Assembly: GCA_024653485.1 (NCBI GenBank)
Contig: JANLFY010000009.1
Coordinates: 85,918-149,917 of the forward strand
Direction of reading: 5' to 3'
From: Bacillota bacterium
GTDB taxonomy: Bacteria; Bacillota; SHA-98; UBA4971
DNA length: 64,000 nt
In this document: one piece after another, positions 52,788 through 60,986 of the stretch
Position numbering within the stretch: position 1 is the first letter of the stretch
Layout: the number at the start of each line of letters is the position of its first letter
Made by a program: the position numbers and the translations under genes
The notes under the pieces: model-generated
Told to the model about the DNA's origin: nothing
The model's database searches: none
Seen by the model: the letters and a program-made list of their open reading frames with translations, nothing else

Positions 52788-53489
52788 CTAGGACCAGTCG
52801 TGCGCGCGCACCCATCCTATGGACACAAGGCACCCCGCGACGTAGAGCACAATGCCCGCGCCGGCCACCAGCAAGGGGAGCCACACGGATCGCCCCAGGG
52901 TCGCCGCCCAGGCGGGCGCCTGCACTTGCGCGCGCCCGATAGCAGCGGACACGGCCATTGCGACTGCGAACACGCCCAACATCACCATGCGGTTGTAAGC
53001 AGCCGCCCTCGCATATCCGAGGCAGAAGAACATCGCGAGGTACACCGCCAGGACGACCAGGAGCACTCCGAAGAACGAGGCCACCGAGAGAAAACTCCCC
53101 AGGACCAGGCTCGAGGTGACCACCGCGTCCCCCGGCGCCGCCCACGTCCCGACCCTCGGAGCGATGATCCCCTGGGCGACCACGGCAAGCCCTCCGGAAA
53201 ACACCGCGAAGACGACGGCCACCATGAACGTCGACAGGAATTTGCTTGTCACGATGGCCGCGTCAGAGAGAGGCAGCCCCTTCAGGAACAGGAGCGCCCG
53301 GTTCTTGTCCTCGTCGTAGGTGGACCTGATCGCGTACCCGTACACCGAGAGAGTCATCTGGAGTGCGACCACCGCGCCGACATCCTTCAGCGCGAAAGCG
53401 AGACTCGTCGCGATCACCGCCCCGACCACCAGGTAGAAAGCCAACATCCTCCTGCCCTGGATTAGGTCCTTCCACACGAGGTCTAGCAC
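52788..53489 (-). CDS. ABC-2 type transporter permease
   Basis: 233-residue permease with six hydrophobic helices; cytoplasmic start MLDLVWKDLIQGRRMLAFY and a DEDKNRALLFLKGLPLSD loop typical of YtrC/BcrB-like ABC-2 permeases. Start is GTG at 53489 after GAGGGGGAATG and overlaps the end of the ATPase gene by 7 bp. With the ATPase and GntR regulator it makes a YtrA-type three-gene unit, usually linked to antibiotic or cell-envelope stress. Confidence 0.87.
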   Translation of the reverse strand: MLDLVWKDLIQGRRMLAFYLVVGAVIATSLAFALKDVGAVVALQMTLSVYGYAIRSTYDEDKNRALLFLKGLPLSDAAIVTSKFLSTFMVAVVFAVFSGGLAVVAQGIIAPRVGTWAAPGDAVVTSSLVLGSFLSVASFFGVLLVVLAVYLAMFFCLGYARAAAYNRMVMLGVFAVAMAVSAAIGRAQVQAPAWAATLGRSVWLPLLVAGAGIVLYVAGCLVSIGWVRAHDWS

Positions 53490-54568
53490 GCTTCATTCCC
53501 CCTCACGATCGCCACCAAGATGTCGTCCAGTGAGACTGGGAGCACGCGCGGCTTCGTACCCGCGAGACTGCGGATCTCCCTTTCAACGTCTTCAGAGAAG
53601 GCGGACGTTATACCCGTGAACGTTAGGTCCTCGATCTTGTGCGCTGCAAACGCCCTGCCGAGGGTCCCGCGCACGGCTCGTTCCACCTTCGCCCGGGCTT
53701 CGGCGACAGCCCTCTCGAGATGGGCGGGGTCGCGCGCTCCACCGTCCTCAGGCAGCAAGGGAAGCGGAAAGGAGACCCTCTTCCATCTGGCGAGCACGTC
53801 GTCTTTCACGTCCGAGATGACGACCTTTCCCTCGTTGATGAACGTAACGTAATCCGCGACCTTCTCAACGTCCTGGGTGATGTGGGTCGAGAAGAACACG
53901 CTTCGCCTCTCGTCCTGGATGACCGACATGAGCTCCGACAGGACGTCATGGCGCACGACCGGGTCCAGCCCGCTCGTCGGCTCGTCGAGTATGAGGAGCT
54001 CTGGCCGGTGCGAGAGGGCGAGGGCAAGTCCGAGCTTCACCTTCATGCCCTTGGAAAGCGACTTCACGGGCTTGGAGCGCTCGATCCCAAACCTCTCCAG
54101 GGTCGAGGCGTAAAGGCGGCCGTCCCATGTCGGATAGTACTTGGCGACGAAGGCACCAAGCCATGCTGGAGTGACCTCCTGGTAGAAGTGGGGCTCTTCG
54201 CCCAGGTAGCCAATGTGCCTTTTCACCTCGGTCTCGCAAGTCACGTGGTCAAGGCCGAGCACCGCGACGGTGCCTGCGGACTTCCTCACCATGTTCATGA
54301 TTATCTTGATGGTCGTGCTCTTCCCCGCGCCGTTTGGTCCGATGAACCCCATGATGTACCCCCTGGGCAGCACGAAAGACACTTCCTTCAGCTCGAACTT
54401 GGGGTACCGCTTGCCCACGCCCGACAGCGCGAGCGCGGGGGCATCGGGGTCCCCGGAGCCCTTTGCTAACGCCGCGGCTCTCATTGCCGCTGCCTTCGTT
54501 CCCCTCGCGTTCTCGTCCACCGTTGCTCCCCCGCGCGTGGTCGCCGTCGCTTGCGTTCTCACACCCAT
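53483..54568 (-). CDS. ABC transporter ATP-binding protein (YtrB/BcrA-like)
   Basis: 361-residue ATPase: Walker A GFIGPNGAGKSTTIKI, Q-loop region GYLGEEPHFYQEVT, signature SLSKGMKVKLGLALALSHRP (variant SKGMK), Walker B LLILDEPTSGLDP and switch His in FFSTHITQD. The first 45 residues are an Ala/Arg-rich extension. The ATG at 54568 shares one base with the TGA of the GntR gene; a TTG codon earlier is also open. The C-terminal 100 residues are a regulatory tail. Confidence 0.92.
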   Translation of the reverse strand: MGVRTQATATTRGGATVDENARGTKAAAMRAAALAKGSGDPDAPALALSGVGKRYPKFELKEVSFVLPRGYIMGFIGPNGAGKSTTIKIIMNMVRKSAGTVAVLGLDHVTCETEVKRHIGYLGEEPHFYQEVTPAWLGAFVAKYYPTWDGRLYASTLERFGIERSKPVKSLSKGMKVKLGLALALSHRPELLILDEPTSGLDPVVRHDVLSELMSVIQDERRSVFFSTHITQDVEKVADYVTFINEGKVVISDVKDDVLARWKRVSFPLPLLPEDGGARDPAHLERAVAEARAKVERAVRGTLGRAFAAHKIEDLTFTGITSAFSEDVEREIRSLAGTKPRVLPVSLDDILVAIVRGNEAC

Positions 54569-54936
54569 CAATCCATCGCCTCCCTGACAAGTCGCAGGAA
54601 CTCCTCGTCGGTGACTCCGCTTCCCCGCGCCTCTGCCACGATCTCCGAAAGCCGCTCCCGGAGGGATCGCACTCGAATCTCCTTCAGGCGCCCCGCGTCC
54701 AAATCCGCCACGAACGAGCCCAAGCCCGCCCGCGTCACTATGATCCCCTCCGCCTCGAGCTCCGCGTAGGCTCTCTTCGTCGTTATCACGCTCGTTCCCA
54801 CCTGCTCAGCGAGCTGACGAATTGACGGCAGGCTTCCGCCCGCCGCAAGCTCGCCTGACAGCACTTTCTCTCTTATCTGGTCCACTATTTGCTTGTACAA
54901 GGGCACGGGGTTGTTGTATGAGATGGCTATGTGCAT
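54568..54936 (-). CDS. GntR-family transcriptional regulator, YtrA subfamily
   Basis: 122-residue repressor: an N-terminal winged helix (PLYKQIVDQIREKVLSGELA, SIRQLAEQVGTSVITTKRAY) and a short two-helix C-terminal dimerisation part, the size of YtrA-type GntR proteins that control ABC transporter operons. It is the first gene of its operon; the perfect palindrome at 54949-54969 sits between promoter and start codon, so it almost certainly represses itself and the transporter until a ligand arrives. Confidence 0.93.
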   Translation of the reverse strand: MHIAISYNNPVPLYKQIVDQIREKVLSGELAAGGSLPSIRQLAEQVGTSVITTKRAYAELEAEGIIVTRAGLGSFVADLDAGRLKEIRVRSLRERLSEIVAEARGSGVTDEEFLRLVREAMD

Positions 54937-54948
54937 CGCTTCACGCTC

Positions 54949-54969
54949 TGTGTATATCGTCTATACACA
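54949..54969. promoter_or_regulatory. GntR/YtrA operator TGTGTATA-N5-TATACACA
   Basis: Perfect 8-bp inverted repeat with 5-bp spacer, touching the -10 element of the operon promoter and ending 13 bp before the regulator's start codon. The arms fit the TGTnTA type recognised by YtrA-like regulators. Confidence 0.85.
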
Positions 54970-54997
54970 GTATAGACACACTGCTGGCAGAAGTCAA
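54969..54997 (-). promoter_or_regulatory. Sigma-A promoter of the gntR-ABC operon
   Basis: Minus strand: TTGACT (54992-54997), 17 bp, TATACT (54969-54974). Predicted start near 54962, inside the operator. Confidence 0.85.
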
Positions 54998-55045
54998 TAG
55001 TGGAACGGACGTTGGTGGGGAGCCGTTGCTTCGAGGTTGAGGCGC

Positions 55046-55077
55046 TGCTTTGATACTTCTGTGCTTTGATGCTTCTG
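55046..55077. repeat. Tandem 16-bp duplication
   Basis: TGCTTTGATACTTCTG followed directly by TGCTTTGATGCTTCTG, 15 of 16 identical, in the intergenic region behind the GH13 gene. Confidence 0.7.
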
Positions 55078-55087
55078 ATCGAGCCGA

Positions 55088-55103
55088 CTCGAGTCGACTC
55101 GAG
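55088..55103. repeat. 16-bp perfect palindrome CTCGAGTCGACTCGAG
   Basis: Self-complementary over 16 bp, also readable as a 10-bp tandem (CGACTCGAGT, CGACTCGAGA). Function unknown; it could form a small cruciform or bind a dimeric protein. Confidence 0.6.
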
Positions 55104-55160
55104 ATGCCCAGCACACTTGATTGAGCGCAAGGCGGTGCGAAGCCCGTCAAGCCCGGTCCT

Positions 55161-55198
55161 GAACGTCAAGCGCCTTCACGAATGTCAAGCACCTTCAC
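55161..55198. repeat. Tandem 19-bp duplication spanning the GH13 stop codon
   Basis: Two 19-bp units (55161-55179 and 55180-55198) with 17 identities. Because 19 is not a multiple of three, the second unit is read in a shifted frame and supplies the TGA that ends the amylase gene (55166-55168). Confidence 0.7.
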
Positions 55199-56839
55199 GC
55201 CGTACGGTTCCAGAGCGAGTTCGAGCGAACAGAGATCACTTCCGCGCACGCTCGCAGGGCATGGAGACAACTGTCCCCTCAGGGCCCGCATGACGTACAC
55301 GGCTTCATGGTCTATGCCCGCAAGACGGCCGCCAGGCGCTGCCAACTTCGTGCGGACCAGTTCGCCTGTGAAGTTGAGCGCCACCAGGACACGACTGCGA
55401 CCGTGCTCCCTGTAATAGGCAAGACCGGCGTCTTCCCTGGTCATGTCGAGGAAAGTGAGCGATCCGCGCCGCAGGGCGGGAGTGTGCCGCCTCATGTTGC
55501 ACAGATCCCTGTACATGGCGATAACGACAGGGTCACCGGCTTCCCATCGAATCTTGAAGGGATCGAACAGCGACGGCCTCTCCTCTTCGCCTATCTCCTG
55601 CCCATTGTATATGAGAGGAATCCCGTCAAGGGTGAAAAGGCAGGTCGCCGCGACCTCGTAGCCCCTGCGCCCGAGCGTATGCATCGCCCGAAGCTGGTCA
55701 TGGTTTTCGAGGTAGCGTAACCTCAACGAGTCCATCGGGAACGAACGTCGGTCGTTTTCTATCAAGTCCTTGACCGCTCTGGCTGGGAGCCCGCTTGACA
55801 GGACCTGTTCAAGGATCTTGGGAAGAGTCTCCTCGTAAGTGACGTCGAAGGCGGCCGCATTGTGAGCCGGCTCGTGCGACTCCGCCAGCAGGAGCGCGTC
55901 GGGTTTGACAGCCTTCAGAGCCCGCCTCGCCGCCCTCCAGAAGTCCGTGGGCACGAGCGCCGCCACGTCGCACCGGTACCCGTCTATGTCGAACTCCTCC
56001 ACGTAGTGGCGCATAACCTTAATCATGTAGCCCCGTAGCTCGGCGCTGGTGTAGTCGAAGGCGACCACGTCATCCCAGCCGAATCCCGCACATTGGATGT
56101 TGCCGTGCGCGTCCCTCCGATACCACTCGGGGTGCGCCACGGTCAGGGGGCAATCGAGCGCGCTGTGATTGGCGACGAAGTCCATGATGACCCGAATGCC
56201 GTGGTCGTGCGCGGTCCTCACGAGCCGGCTGAGGTCCTCCGGAGTCCCAAGGTCAGGGTGTATGCTCAGGTAATCGTAGATGGCGTATGGGCTTCCGAGA
56301 CTCCCTTTTCGTCCGCGCCTACCGATATCGTGAATCGGCATGAGCCAAATGCACGTGGCACCCAGGTCCGCGATACGGGGGATCCCCCTCGTCACGCCCT
56401 CGAGGTTGCCTTCATCGCTGAAGACCCGCGGAAACACCTCATAGATCACGGCATCGCGCACCCAGTCAGGGCTTGTGACCGCCTTGAACCTTCCGAATCC
56501 GCAGGCCTCCTGCCGCGGCGCCGGAGTGCGCACCTCCCCGCCTGGCGCGACTTCCACCACGGAGTTCACCGTGCCGTGCTCGTTGAGCATCATGCACGGG
56601 TTGTGCGGATCGCGCGTCCACTCTCCGTCCACGACGAACTTGTACTCGTGCGCTCCCTCTCCCAACGGAACGACGGTCTCCCACACTCCGTTGGAATGCC
56701 TGCACATCTCCCAGTCCGTCGCCTGCCAGTTGTTGAACTCGCCGGCGATGTAAGCCCGAGAGGCGCGCGGGTTGAAATAACGAAACTTGACCCCACGGCT
56801 TGCGCGCGCGGGGCCGAGCCCTTCGAAGACCTCGCCCAA
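55166..56839 (-). CDS. GH13 alpha-amylase-family glycoside hydrolase with N-terminal CBM48-like domain
   Basis: 557-residue alpha-glucan hydrolase. Residues about 15-105 form a CBM48/isoamylase-N-like domain (YIAGEFNNWQATDWEM, HEYKFVVDGEWTRDP). The GH13 barrel has region I DFVANHS, the nucleophile Asp in DGYRCDVA, the acid Glu in LLAESHE, and the NHD in YLENHDQ. It lacks a signal peptide, so it works on intracellular maltodextrin or glycogen. The frame is open to 56950; TTG at 56839 after GGGAGGAGGCAGG is the best ribosome-site match, so the start is tentative. The gene end lies in a 19-bp tandem duplication. Confidence 0.88.
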   Translation of the reverse strand: MGEVFEGLGPARASRGVKFRYFNPRASRAYIAGEFNNWQATDWEMCRHSNGVWETVVPLGEGAHEYKFVVDGEWTRDPHNPCMMLNEHGTVNSVVEVAPGGEVRTPAPRQEACGFGRFKAVTSPDWVRDAVIYEVFPRVFSDEGNLEGVTRGIPRIADLGATCIWLMPIHDIGRRGRKGSLGSPYAIYDYLSIHPDLGTPEDLSRLVRTAHDHGIRVIMDFVANHSALDCPLTVAHPEWYRRDAHGNIQCAGFGWDDVVAFDYTSAELRGYMIKVMRHYVEEFDIDGYRCDVAALVPTDFWRAARRALKAVKPDALLLAESHEPAHNAAAFDVTYEETLPKILEQVLSSGLPARAVKDLIENDRRSFPMDSLRLRYLENHDQLRAMHTLGRRGYEVAATCLFTLDGIPLIYNGQEIGEEERPSLFDPFKIRWEAGDPVVIAMYRDLCNMRRHTPALRRGSLTFLDMTREDAGLAYYREHGRSRVLVALNFTGELVRTKLAAPGGRLAGIDHEAVYVMRALRGQLSPCPASVRGSDLCSLELALEPYGVKVLDIREGA

Positions 56840-57007
56840 CTTCCTGCCTCCTCCCACCACACGGGCCGGAGCGTCAAGGCATAGCCCGCATCCGGCATTT
56901 TCATTATAGCGGCGAGCCTGGACGCTGGGCAAAAGAACATTCTTCCTCACTTTCCGAACGTGCGGGACATCATCTGTCCCGCCTGGCCTCTCTGAGGCTT
57001 CGAGCCA

Positions 57008-58096
57008 TCACTCCCACCGCCAGAACCTTGCGGCAACGATGAAGGAAACGACGGCCCACGCTACGAGGACTCCGACGTCAGTAGCCGGGCTGTACTCCGG
57101 AGGCGCCGCCACCATGATCTGGCGGAGAAGGTCTCCGAGATAGCTGAGCGGCATGGCCCTCACCACAGGACGCAGGAACGACGGCATTATCTCGATGGGG
57201 AAGAAGATTCCGGAGAGGAACATCATTGGGAACTGGACGATCTGCACGAACCCCACCCCGGCCTCCTCGGTCTTGGGGAATGCCGCGATCATGTAGCCCA
57301 TGCTCACAAACGTGAGCGCCCCCAACAGCACCGCGCCAAGGAGAGCGGGCCAGCTGCCGAGGATCTTGACGCGGAACACCGTGTATCCTATCACGACGAT
57401 GAGAACGGTTTGGATGAGGGCCATCGTTATTCTCACTACGACCTCCGACACTAGGAGCAGCCCTCTCCTCAAAGGTGTCGCGCCGAGGCTCTTGAGCACC
57501 TTCTGCTCGCGCAGGCTCACCGCGCGCATCGCGCCGAACAACCCCAACTGCATGAGGGCCATGGCCAAGATGCCGGGGAGGATGAAGTCCACCATGCGCA
57601 GATCAGCGCTCTCCACCGGCTGCGCCACGACCTGGAGGATCCTGGGCCTGCCGGTCATGCGCCTTTCCGCCTCGTCGAGGATCTGCTCCACGACAGGCAC
57701 GAGGACCTGCCTGGCCGTGGGCTTTGTTTCGTTGTAGTACACGCGCACTTCGAGGGGTTCACCGCCGCCCATCAGCGCTGCGAAGGAAGGCGAGGGCACC
57801 TCCACCACCAGGCTCCTCTCGCCCTTCTTGAGGGCTTGAAGCTCGCTCTCCCTATCCCCCGTGTGGGTCCTGAAGACCGGGACCGACTTGGCTCCCTCGA
57901 GCAACCCTTCACCCAGTGGGTTTCCCGAATCACACACGATCCCCACGTCGTACGTGGAAGTCCCTTCGTTTGAGAATATGAAGCCGAAGAGCAATATGAA
58001 GATCACCGGAAAGAGCAAGAACCAGAACAGGCTCATCTTGTCGCGTCCGATATCCCGCGCGTTGGCGAGCACGAGCTGCCAGAAGGTCCTCATCAC
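57008..58096 (-). CDS. ABC-2 type transporter permease (YhaP/NatB-like)
   Basis: 362-residue permease with an N-terminal helix (LFWFLLFPVIFILLFGFIF), a large extracytoplasmic domain (about 45-170) and five C-terminal helices, the layout of ABC-2 exporters for drugs, Na+ or lipids. GTG at 58096 follows AGGAGGATACGAGA and overlaps the ATPase stop; an ATG is the next codon. Cotranscribed with the ATPase at 58093-59010. Confidence 0.88.
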   Translation of the reverse strand: MMRTFWQLVLANARDIGRDKMSLFWFLLFPVIFILLFGFIFSNEGTSTYDVGIVCDSGNPLGEGLLEGAKSVPVFRTHTGDRESELQALKKGERSLVVEVPSPSFAALMGGGEPLEVRVYYNETKPTARQVLVPVVEQILDEAERRMTGRPRILQVVAQPVESADLRMVDFILPGILAMALMQLGLFGAMRAVSLREQKVLKSLGATPLRRGLLLVSEVVVRITMALIQTVLIVVIGYTVFRVKILGSWPALLGAVLLGALTFVSMGYMIAAFPKTEEAGVGFVQIVQFPMMFLSGIFFPIEIMPSFLRPVVRAMPLSYLGDLLRQIMVAAPPEYSPATDVGVLVAWAVVSFIVAARFWRWE

Positions 58097-59010
58097 TCTC
58101 GTATCCTCCTTCCCGTGAGCTTCAGGAACACGTCCTCAAGCGTGGCTCGCCTCACTATGACGTCGTCCAGGTGGAAGCCCCCGTCCGTCGAGAGCTGCAT
58201 CAGTGCGGCCATAGTAGCCGGCACGTCGCGCGTGTAGAGCGTGGCGCTGTTCCCGCTGCAGCGAGCGCGGCTCACTCCCGGCAATCTTCCGAGCGTCTCA
58301 TCGTCGGCTGATAGGGAATTGGAGAACTCGATGGCCTGCTCCTGAGAATGCTGGGCGATCAAATCCGCAGGGGAGCCGAACGCAATGACCTTGCCGCGAT
58401 CCAGGACCGCCACCCTGTCGCACAGCCTCTCAGCCTCGTCCATGTAGTGGGTGGTCAGGAAGACCGTCTTGCCGCGGCTGCGGATGCTCCGTATGACATC
58501 CCACAAGCTTCGCCTCGCCTGAGGGTCGAGCCCGGTCGTGGGCTCGTCCAGGAACACCAAGTCCGCGTCGTTCACCATCGCGATGGCCACCCCGAGCCGT
58601 TGCGTCTGCCCGCCCGAGAGGGCTCGCACCATCGTGCCCGCCTTCGCAGTAAGGCCGACCTGCTCGATGACGTCGTCCACGGGAACGGTTCGCCGATAGA
58701 AGCTGGCAAAGAGCGTCATGACCTCTTTCACCGTGAGACGAGGGTACAGTCCGCGCGCCTGCAACTGCACTCCTATGCGCGAGCGCACCTCCCTGCCTTG
58801 CCTCGCGGGGTCCATGCCCAGCACCTGCACGTCACCGGCGTCGCGCGAACGAAGCCCTACAAGGATCTCCACTGTCGTGGTTTTGCCCGCCCCGTTGGGG
58901 CCGAGCATGCCGAATACCTGGCCGCACTCTACCCTGAGATCGAGGCCGTCAACCGCCACAGTCCTGCCGTAAGCCTTGGTGAGGCCCGAAACGACCACAG
59001 CGTCCTCCAT
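58093..59010 (-). CDS. ABC transporter ATP-binding protein (DrrA/CcmA type)
   Basis: 305-residue ATPase: Walker A MLGPNGAGKTTTVEIL, Q-loop IGVQLQARGLYPRLT, signature ALSGGQTQRLGVAIAMV, Walker B LVFLDEPTTGLDP, switch FLTTHYMDEAERL, and the DUF4162-like C-terminal domain common in drug-export ATPases. ATG at 59010 after AGGGGGATGAGG; one earlier ATG (59016) is equally in frame. Substrate unknown. Confidence 0.93.
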   Translation of the reverse strand: MEDAVVVSGLTKAYGRTVAVDGLDLRVECGQVFGMLGPNGAGKTTTVEILVGLRSRDAGDVQVLGMDPARQGREVRSRIGVQLQARGLYPRLTVKEVMTLFASFYRRTVPVDDVIEQVGLTAKAGTMVRALSGGQTQRLGVAIAMVNDADLVFLDEPTTGLDPQARRSLWDVIRSIRSRGKTVFLTTHYMDEAERLCDRVAVLDRGKVIAFGSPADLIAQHSQEQAIEFSNSLSADDETLGRLPGVSRARCSGNSATLYTRDVPATMAALMQLSTDGGFHLDDVIVRRATLEDVFLKLTGRRIRE

Positions 59011-59089
59011 CCTCATCCCCCTTTCCCAATGTCTTCTCGGGCGTCTTCGCGGACGCACGCGCCCCGCTGTGCGGCGCTCACCGCCGCGT

Positions 59090-59671
59090 TCAGCTCTCTC
59101 GCCCGTCGTCGTCGCCCCTCATATCGCGGCTGCACCGGAATTCGTCCCTCGTGATCCCCATGATGATCTCGTCCCAGTACCTACCGTCATAGAAGCGCTG
59201 TTCGCGGATGCGCCCTTCTTCCTTGAAACCGCAACTCAGATAGCACCGTCGCCCGCGCTCGTTGTACTCGAAAACACGCAGGTTCACCTTGTGCATGTTG
59301 AGGAAGTTGAAGGCGAAACCCAGTGCCAGCTTGATCGCCTCCCTGCCTATGCCCTTTCCAAGGAGATCTTCGCGGCCTATGACGATGCCGAGCTCGCAAT
59401 GGCGGTTCCTGTAATCGATGTTGTGAAGTCCCACAGAGCCTATGTACTCAAGTTTAGGATCATCCTTCATGGCGATGACGAAGACTCCCTCGTTCGGAAC
59501 GCCGCGCTGGTGCAGTTGTCGGTCGACGAATTCCGCGGTCTGCTCCGACGACTGCGGGAACAGCGGAAAGGAAAGGTACCGGTTTATGTTCTCGTTGTTC
59601 ACCCAGCGCTGGACGGCATCCTGGTCTTCGCGCCTGAACTCCCGGAGCACGATCCTCTCGCCGCGCAACAT
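59090..59671 (-). CDS. GNAT-family N-acetyltransferase (RimJ/RimL-like)
   Basis: 193-residue acetyltransferase with the RimL-type opening LRGERIVLREFRREDQDAV, the acetyl-CoA P-loop region ELGIVIGREDLLGKGIGREA, and NLRVFEYNERGRRCYLSCGF. It may acetylate a protein N-terminus, an amino acid or an antibiotic. ATG at 59671 follows AAGGGAGAGA; the longer open frame has no family match. Its own promoter is at 59703-59732. Confidence 0.9.
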   Translation of the reverse strand: MLRGERIVLREFRREDQDAVQRWVNNENINRYLSFPLFPQSSEQTAEFVDRQLHQRGVPNEGVFVIAMKDDPKLEYIGSVGLHNIDYRNRHCELGIVIGREDLLGKGIGREAIKLALGFAFNFLNMHKVNLRVFEYNERGRRCYLSCGFKEEGRIREQRFYDGRYWDEIIMGITRDEFRCSRDMRGDDDGRES

Positions 59672-59702
59672 TGGCCGTCTCTCCCTTCGGCGTACTGCGC
59701 TA

Positions 59703-59732
59703 ATAGTAGCACAGGTAATCATACCCAGGCAA
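59703..59732 (-). promoter_or_regulatory. Candidate promoter of the acetyltransferase gene
   Basis: Minus strand TTGCCT (59727-59732) and TACTAT (59703-59708), 18 bp apart, each 4 of 6 to consensus, in a locally AT-rich segment with a leader of about 25 nt. Confidence 0.5.
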
Positions 59733-59950
59733 GAGGGATTCATCTGCGAAAATCCTGAAGACTGACGCGGCTCCACTCAAAGAGATCGCGGCGGCACCGG
59801 ATGAAGTGAATGTCTGCAGTGGAGGAGGCGAGGTTCGCGGCGCAAGGAGGAGATGAGGTCTTGGTGTCACTCGAAGGAGGAAGGCACGCAGGACGAGGGT
59901 GTGAGGAACATGCTGTCCTGGACAGCCGTGACGGGCGGGACTCACCCGAA

Positions 59951-60150
59951 CGGCGTCAAACGGTGGCGAACGTCAAACGGTGGCAAGCAGTGTCGAACGG
60001 CCTGGCACGATGTCGCAAGGCCTGGCGCGGCCTCGCGCGGCCTAGCGCGGCCTCGCGCGGCTTCGGACGACAGCTGACGGCCTCGCACGATGGCGGACGG
60101 CAGCGCACGGCGACGCGCGGCAGCGCTCGTCGGCGGGCGGCAGCGGGCGA
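59951..60150. repeat. Degenerate 10-bp tandem repeat, about 20 units
   Basis: Twenty consecutive decamers in strict register; the best-conserved stretch is CCTGGCGCGG, CCTCGCGCGG, CCTAGCGCGG, CCTCGCGCGG (60021-60060), with units on both sides decaying to forms such as TGTCGAACGG, CCTCGCACGA and CAGCGCACGG. The period of 10 bp is close to one helical turn and not a multiple of three, which argues against a protein-coding origin. Confidence 0.8.
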
Positions 60151-60243
60151 CGATGGGTATCGCCGCCCGCCGCGTGCGCCGCTGCACGGAGCAGCCCGCA
60201 AGCTGCTATAGACTCCGGAAACCCTCAAGAGGGGGCCCCCTTT

Positions 60244-60279
60244 CATACGCATGAGCACACGCATGAGCATACGCATGAG
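60244..60279. repeat. 12-bp tandem repeat, three units
   Basis: CATACGCATGAG, CACACGCATGAG, CATACGCATGAG in direct succession just downstream of the amidase stop (minus strand). Confidence 0.75.
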
Positions 60280-60296
60280 GCTCAGAAGCCGCCCCC

Positions 60297-60986
60297 TCAA
60301 GGCTGGACGCCGAAGTGGTCCGCGATACCGAGGTAGATGTAGTATCCCTCGCGCCACGTGTAACCCATGTCCCTGAGCCGCGCCTCCTGATACGGGTTGC
60401 TGATGTAGGACGCTTCCGTCAGGATCGACGGCATCCACGTGTTTCTGAGCACGTAGAAGTTAGCGGTGCGCGCCCCTCCATCGGGAAGCCCAAGCCCAGC
60501 GACGAGCCTCCGGTGGACGTCGTTACGGAGATCGAGAGCGGTTGCGCCGGCGTACGTGTATGCGTACGTCTCGGTCGCGTTGTAGCTCTGATTGTACGAG
60601 GCATTGTGATGGACAGAGATGAATCTGTCAGCGCCCCACTCGTTCGCCGCTGTGGTCCTCTCACCGAGGGTCACGTCGACGTCGCCGGTCCGTGACATCT
60701 TCACGGTGGCGCCGCCGTACTCGACGAGGCAGTTCCGCAAGGCCGTCGCCACCCGAAGGTTCACGTCGGCCTCGCGCAGCCCGGAGGGTCCTATGGCGCC
60801 GGGCTCTGGTCCGCCGTGCCCGGGGTCGATGAAGATCTTCACTCCCTGAAGCCCGCCGCGCGCGAACGCCGCAGGCGACGCGACCGCCAAGGTCAGCGCG
60901 GCGGTCAACGCCGCAGCGCACACCGCAATCGCTCTCGCCCTGCCAACTCCTGTCGTAACCACTCTGACCGTGCGCTCTACCATCAT
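60297..60986 (-). CDS. N-acetylmuramoyl-L-alanine amidase (Amidase_3), secreted
   Basis: 229-residue cell-wall hydrolase that cuts the bond between N-acetylmuramic acid and L-Ala. An N-terminal signal peptide (IAVCAAALTAALTLAVASPA) is followed by the zinc amidase domain: IDPGHGG with the first His, the Glu in GLREADVNLRVA, HHNAS with the second His, and the catalytic Glu in LTEASYISN. No cell-wall-binding repeats are present, so it relies on the catalytic domain alone. ATG at 60986 (next codon also ATG) is tentative since the ribosome site is poor; a 15-bp repeat array lies right upstream. Confidence 0.9.
   Translation of the reverse strand: MMVERTVRVVTTGVGRARAIAVCAAALTAALTLAVASPAAFARGGLQGVKIFIDPGHGGPEPGAIGPSGLREADVNLRVATALRNCLVEYGGATVKMSRTGDVDVTLGERTTAANEWGADRFISVHHNASYNQSYNATETYAYTYAGATALDLRNDVHRRLVAGLGLPDGGARTANFYVLRNTWMPSILTEASYISNPYQEARLRDMGYTWREGYYIYLGIADHFGVQP

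Larger units (their letters stand above)
59733..60296. other. Intergenic region made largely of short tandem repeats
   Basis: About 560 bp between the acetyltransferase and amidase genes. It contains the 10-bp repeat array (59951-60150) and the 12-bp repeat (60244-60279), and a GGGGGCCCCC core at about 60225-60239. Frames are open across it in several phases because of the repeat, but none shows a protein family. Confidence 0.6.

Noticed and set aside
59810..60211. Plus-strand ORF of 133 codons across the 10-bp repeats
   Set aside because: Open only because the repeat unit has no stop in any phase; no ribosome site or family.
59951..60279. CRISPR array
   Set aside because: Units are 10 or 12 bp without spacers and no cas genes are present.
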